This document shows positions 60,809-64,000 of a DNA stretch of 64,000 nucleotides, piece by piece. A program made the position numbers and the translations under genes. The DNA is taken from positions 1-64,000 of the forward strand of contig JBJOII010000003.1 in assembly GCA_046047235.1 (NCBI GenBank), in the 5' to 3' direction. The stretch comes from JBMTVN01 sp046047235. GTDB lineage: Bacteria; Verrucomicrobiota; Verrucomicrobiia; Limisphaerales; JAHDYP01. A model generated the notes under the pieces. It did no database searches. It was not told the DNA's origin and saw nothing but the letters and a program-made list of their open reading frames with translations. Position 1 is the stretch's first letter. Each line of letters starts with the position of its first letter.

Positions 60809-62254
60809 TCAGGGCCACGGCAACGAATACGTCTTCACGTTCGTGAAGAATTTCATGGCCTCACTCACGCCCTCTTTCACTCCGTTGCCAGAATCCTTGA
60901 TGCCTCCGAACGGCGACGTCTCGATCCGGTAACCCGGCTGTTCCCAGATGTTCACGGTCCCCACACGCAACCCTTCAATGAACGCCTGCATCCGGCGGAA
61001 ATCATTCGTGCAGACTCCCGACGACAAACCGAACGGCGTGCTATTGGAAATGCGCATGACTTCCTCGTCGTTGTCCGGCACACGCACGATGGGAACGATC
61101 GGCCCGAAAGTCTCCTCCATGACCAGTTCACTTTGATGCGGCACGAAGTCGACCACGATCGGCGGCAGCAGGGCGCCCTTGCGACCCGGATCATAGAGGA
61201 CCTTGGCCCCCTGCTCTGCGGCCAGATAGACCCGCTTCTCGAACAACTCCGCCGCCCTGGCATGAATGACACAACCCAGCTCAGTCGCCGGATCCATCGG
61301 ATCCCCAAACCGGATCGCCTTCGCCTTGGTCAGCACGAGCGGAACGAATCGATCCGCCACGCTTTCCTGTACCAGAATGCGCTTCACCGCAGTGCATCGC
61401 TGACCCGAATTCCCCGTTGCACCCGCCACCGCAATGGTCGCCGCCTTCTCCAGGTCCGCATCGTCCAGATCGTTCAGGATGATCAGGGGATCGTTGCCTC
61501 CCAGCTCCAAGGCCTGCCGCTTGTACACCGCCTTCGACGCAATCATCTTCCCCACCGGCACACCACCCGTGAAGGTGATGATGTCGATGTTGGGATTGGT
61601 GATCATTTCATCGCCAATGTCCTTCGGCCAACCGGTAACAACTTGGAACATCTCCGGAGGCAGACCGGCTTCATACAGGAGATCCGCCAGTGAAAGGGCC
61701 GTCAACGGAGTCAGCTCGGTCGGCTTGCACACCATGCAGTTGTTGGTGGCAATCGATGGCGCCACCTTGTGACTCACCATGTTCAACGGATGGTTGAACG
61801 GGGTGATGGCTGAGATGGCCCGCACCGGTTCGCGCTTGGTGTAAATCTTCCGCTGCTTCCCGTTGTGCGTCAGGTCGCAGGAAAAAATCTGGCCGTCGTC
61901 CTGCAGCGTCTGCGCCGCAGCAAAGGTATACACATCCTGCGCCCGCTTGGTCTCGTAAATGGCATGCTGCCAGCAAATGCCCAGTTCCAAGACCAGCCAC
62001 TTGGCCAGAAACTCGCGACGCTCCCCGATCAGCTCACCCGTGCGCTTCAGGATCCGGCTGCGCTCGTAACGCGTCAGCTTCGACTCATACGCCGCCGCTA
62101 TCTCAAACGCACGACGCGCATGCTCCGCCGTCCCCGCCGGAACGGTCCCCACAACCTCGTCGGTATACGGATACCGCACCTCAATCCGTTCCCCGGTAAA
62201 GACCTTCTCCCCACCAATCCGCATCCCTTCGTTCCGGATCTCAATACGACTCAT
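60809..62254 (-). CDS. phnY: Phosphonoacetaldehyde dehydrogenase
   Basis: 481 aa aldehyde dehydrogenase family member: Rossmann motif GGVPVGKMIAS, catalytic Glu in ALELGGNDP, and nucleophilic Cys in GNSGQRCTAVKR. The length and segments such as KREPVRAISAITPFNHPLNM match PhnY, which oxidises phosphonoacetaldehyde to phosphonoacetate with NAD. GAGGAG lies 5 nt upstream of the ATG. It follows phnA by 15 nt on the same strand, so the two form a phosphonate-degradation operon. Its stop codon lies in the intergenic heptamer array. Confidence 0.9.
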   Translation of the reverse strand: MSRIEIRNEGMRIGGEKVFTGERIEVRYPYTDEVVGTVPAGTAEHARRAFEIAAAYESKLTRYERSRILKRTGELIGERREFLAKWLVLELGICWQHAIYETKRAQDVYTFAAAQTLQDDGQIFSCDLTHNGKQRKIYTKREPVRAISAITPFNHPLNMVSHKVAPSIATNNCMVCKPTELTPLTALSLADLLYEAGLPPEMFQVVTGWPKDIGDEMITNPNIDIITFTGGVPVGKMIASKAVYKRQALELGGNDPLIILNDLDDADLEKAATIAVAGATGNSGQRCTAVKRILVQESVADRFVPLVLTKAKAIRFGDPMDPATELGCVIHARAAELFEKRVYLAAEQGAKVLYDPGRKGALLPPIVVDFVPHQSELVMEETFGPIVPIVRVPDNDEEVMRISNSTPFGLSSGVCTNDFRRMQAFIEGLRVGTVNIWEQPGYRIETSPFGGIKDSGNGVKEGVSEAMKFFTNVKTYSLPWP

Positions 62255-62269
62255 AGCTGCTCCTCGATA

Positions 62270-63514
62270 TCAAAGCGCCGCCGCGCGCGTGGCATAAAAG
62301 AACCCGTCAAAGTTCCGCAACTCCGGAGCATTCGGCACCTCCAACACGCGGTTCACTATAAACGGCACCTCCTGCTCGGTCAGCCCGCCATGGCTGCGCA
62401 ACGGCTCCTTCAACGCCGCCAAGTCATGCCGGTGCTCCGACGTCCCCAACGTCATGTTCTCACCCGAGATGATCACCACATCCCCAATCCGGTCCGCCGG
62501 CAACTCATAGCGCCTCACGGCCTCCGCCCGGTCCACCACGTCAATAATCTCCGGGACCGCCCTTAGCCGCTCCATGATCGCCCCACAATCCGACCCCGCC
62601 GGCAAATACGCCGTCGCAAACGAACCCAGCGCACCGTGATGCACCACATACGGATCGGTGATCGGCAGGATCACCCGCGCCTTCGCCTCCCCCAGCCACT
62701 CGTCAAACAGGTCCTGCAAATAAATCACCCGCGGCCCACCCCGCTCATCATGCTTCGGCTTCATCCCGTGATCCGCCGTCACCACAATCGCCGCCCCCAA
62801 GGCATCCAACTCAGCCAAATACCGGTCGAACATCGCATAAAAATCCTTCGCCCCCTGCTCCACCGGCGAAAACTTGTGCTGAATGTAATCGGTCGTCGAT
62901 AAATACATCACGTCCGGCTTCCACTCGCGCGCCAGCTTTACCCCGGCCGCAAATACAAACTCAGACAACCCCGCAGAATACACCTCAGGCACCGCCATCC
63001 CCAACCACTCGTCCGCCCTGTCAATGCCGTTGGCCGCCTTCGTCGCCTGATCCGACCGCTCCGACGAAAAGCAAATCGCCCGATCCTCCCCAAACTCCAA
63101 ACCCGCCCCCAACAACGCCCGAAGCTTGTCCTTCGCTGTCACGACGGCCACACGCGCCCCCGCCCGATAAAACTGGCTGAACACGGTCGGCGCCCGCAGG
63201 AACCGCACGTCGTTCATCATCACTTCCTCCCCGGTCTCCGGCTCAAACAGATAGTTGCCACAAATCCCGTGCACCACCGGCGGCCGCCCCGTCGCAATCG
63301 ACAGATTGTTCGGATTGGTAAATGAAGGAATCACCGAGTGCGCCCGCCGGTCCGTGCCCGTTTCCCGAATGCGTTTCAGGGTCGGCATCAAACCCTCCGC
63401 AATCGCCACATCGAGATACTCCGGTTCACAGCCATCCAGACAAATCACAATGGCGCAGGTCTTGGGTCCAGGATAGGTGCGACCGTTTGCCGTCACCTCA
63501 GATGGAATGGTCAT
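62270..63514 (-). CDS. phnA: Phosphonoacetate hydrolase
   Basis: 414 aa from ATG 63514 (MTIPSEVTANGRTYPGPKTC); a GTG at 63547 is an alternative. Alkaline phosphatase superfamily with two metal sites: Asp27 (ICLDGCEP), nucleophile Thr66 (PSFTNPNN), Asp and His in STTDYIQHKFSP, Asp-His in TADHGMK, and a late His in RSHGGLTEQEVPF. It hydrolyses the C-P bond of phosphonoacetate to acetate and phosphate. With PhnY it completes the route from phosphonoacetaldehyde, the transamination product of 2-aminoethylphosphonate. The transaminase PhnW is not seen, though the operon continues off the window edge. Confidence 0.93.
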   Translation of the reverse strand: MTIPSEVTANGRTYPGPKTCAIVICLDGCEPEYLDVAIAEGLMPTLKRIRETGTDRRAHSVIPSFTNPNNLSIATGRPPVVHGICGNYLFEPETGEEVMMNDVRFLRAPTVFSQFYRAGARVAVVTAKDKLRALLGAGLEFGEDRAICFSSERSDQATKAANGIDRADEWLGMAVPEVYSAGLSEFVFAAGVKLAREWKPDVMYLSTTDYIQHKFSPVEQGAKDFYAMFDRYLAELDALGAAIVVTADHGMKPKHDERGGPRVIYLQDLFDEWLGEAKARVILPITDPYVVHHGALGSFATAYLPAGSDCGAIMERLRAVPEIIDVVDRAEAVRRYELPADRIGDVVIISGENMTLGTSEHRHDLAALKEPLRSHGGLTEQEVPFIVNRVLEVPNAPELRNFDGFFYATRAAAL

Positions 63515-63903
63515 GTCGTTAAAAAAGTCGGTTAAACCAGAAGCCACCGACCGTAGTGATCCGCGCTGTCCCGCTCAAGGACAAAGCCCCCCCGACCCAG
63601 GCGAGACCGCGCCCGGGCATGGTTCGAAGAATACCCACCCGTCGTCTCCATCCAGGTTATCCAGAAGTTCACTGCCAGCGCCCTGCGTAAACCCACACCG
63701 GGAATCCATGAGCACAAGAATACGCCATAAACCACCTCCCGTGCTCTGCCCGAAGACAGAGGCCAACCCCCTGTTCATCACTTCCAGTTCCCGCCAAACC
63801 CCGATCTGGCGAATCCGTCAGATCAGCCTGATCTACACCATGCGCCAATCGAGCTGCAACACCCGAAGAACAGTGCCAGCGTGTGGGCCTTCACAGCCCC
63901 ACC
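63515..63903. other. Upstream region of phnA, no gene seen
   Basis: No convincing coding frame on either strand. The notable feature is a symmetric inverted repeat centred on 63827, described separately. Repeat families common elsewhere in the window are absent here, so this looks like ordinary regulatory and leader DNA for the phn genes. Confidence 0.5.
63807..63847. promoter_or_regulatory. Candidate operator upstream of phnA
   Basis: Inner arms AGATCAG (63820-63826) and CTGATCT (63828-63834) are exact inverse complements around one base. Outer arms TGGCG (63807-63811) and CGCCA (63843-63847) are placed symmetrically around the same centre. This nested dyad is typical of a dimeric repressor or activator site. 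It lies between the phnA start at 63514 and the stop of the upstream gene at 63904. No regulator gene is visible in the window. Confidence 0.5.
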
Positions 63904-64000
63904 CTACGGCTTGATCTTCTGGAACAACGCGGTCAGCCGGGTGCGATACATCTCCACGATCTCACCCTGCACATCACCCAGCGGCTTGACCGGGACAAGG
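63904..64000 (-). CDS. C-terminal end of an unidentified gene cut by the window edge
   Basis: Only the last 31 residues are present (LVPVKPLGDVQGEIVEMYRT, then RLTALFQKIKP, stop TAG at 63904-63906). Codon use is like that of the neighbouring genes, and the frame is open to the edge. It is oriented with phnA and phnY, so it may be the upstream member of the phosphonate operon or a transport component. The sequence does not resemble the C-terminus of PhnW that I know, and no family can be assigned from so little. Confidence 0.55.
   Translation of the reverse strand, partial: LVPVKPLGDVQGEIVEMYRTRLTALFQKIKP

Noticed and set aside
60667..60812. CRISPR array interpretation of the tandem repeats
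   Set aside because: The units are 7 nt with no spacers, and no cas genes are present.
63532..63735. Short minus-strand frame upstream of phnA as a small gene
   Set aside because: No start signal, no family, and it overlaps the probable phnA leader.

Overview
This is a 64-kb stretch of a GC-rich chromosome that looks like a member of the Verrucomicrobiota (PVC superphylum). Supporting signs are a heme-type PSD1 (DUF1549/DUF1553) protein paired with a DUF1501 protein, a YncE-propeller/phosphoesterase fusion, secreted beta-rich proteins with the C-terminal tails common in this phylum, Pkn-type Ser/Thr kinases with ectodomains, an iduronate-2-sulfatase-like enzyme and an orphan TrpB2. The phylum is inferred from gene content; no rRNA or tRNA gene was seen.

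Layout. 1-9041: a large secreted coiled-coil protein, then a PSD1/DUF1501 pair. 9312-17302 (minus): two Ser/Thr kinases with different extracellular sensor modules (the first split by a frameshift), a small lipoprotein and a YncE/phosphoesterase protein. 17476-26092: TrpB2, a two-domain polyphosphate kinase 2, an HtrA-like protease overlapping its catalytically dead paralogue, a receiver protein, a zinc dehydrogenase and a DUF1232 protein. 26418-33376: tRNA and housekeeping genes (dus, mnmE, xer recombinase, aroK, queG), the 3' remnant of a probable GH127 gene and a sulfatase. 33940-39427: signalling (HD-GYP regulator, PAS histidine kinase, CheY-like protein) and an HpnI-like glycosyltransferase with a small membrane partner. 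39708-42168: a divergent polyamine pair (agmatine deiminase and a deoxyhypusine/homospermidine synthase homologue). 42446-48104 (minus): a ClC transporter, a fused pseudouridine synthase/rRNA methyltransferase, a CAAX-type protease and a GspB/GspA-like pair.

48340-58304 is one flagellar export and motor cluster: fliO, fliP, fliQ, fliR, flhB, flhA, flhF, a small membrane protein in the place usually held by flhG, fliA, motA, motB and an unknown small protein. Two sites fit the sigma-54 GG-N10-GC pattern, one before fliO and one before the small protein and fliA. After a secreted CAP-domain protein, the window closes with phnA and phnY (minus strand). These convert phosphonoacetaldehyde to acetate and phosphate. 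A further minus-strand gene is cut by the window edge.

The least ordinary content is between the genes. Most of the longer gaps are built from the same parts: 7-nt tandem arrays (CCCTCAG, CGCTTAC, TTGGCTG, AGCTCCC and others), 8-nt TTTC-type arrays, and hairpins whose stems differ between copies by paired compensatory changes while loops or flanks stay constant. Four minus-strand genes have their TGA stop inside the edge of such an element. This looks like a genome-wide modular intergenic repeat system and is the best candidate here for something not previously described.
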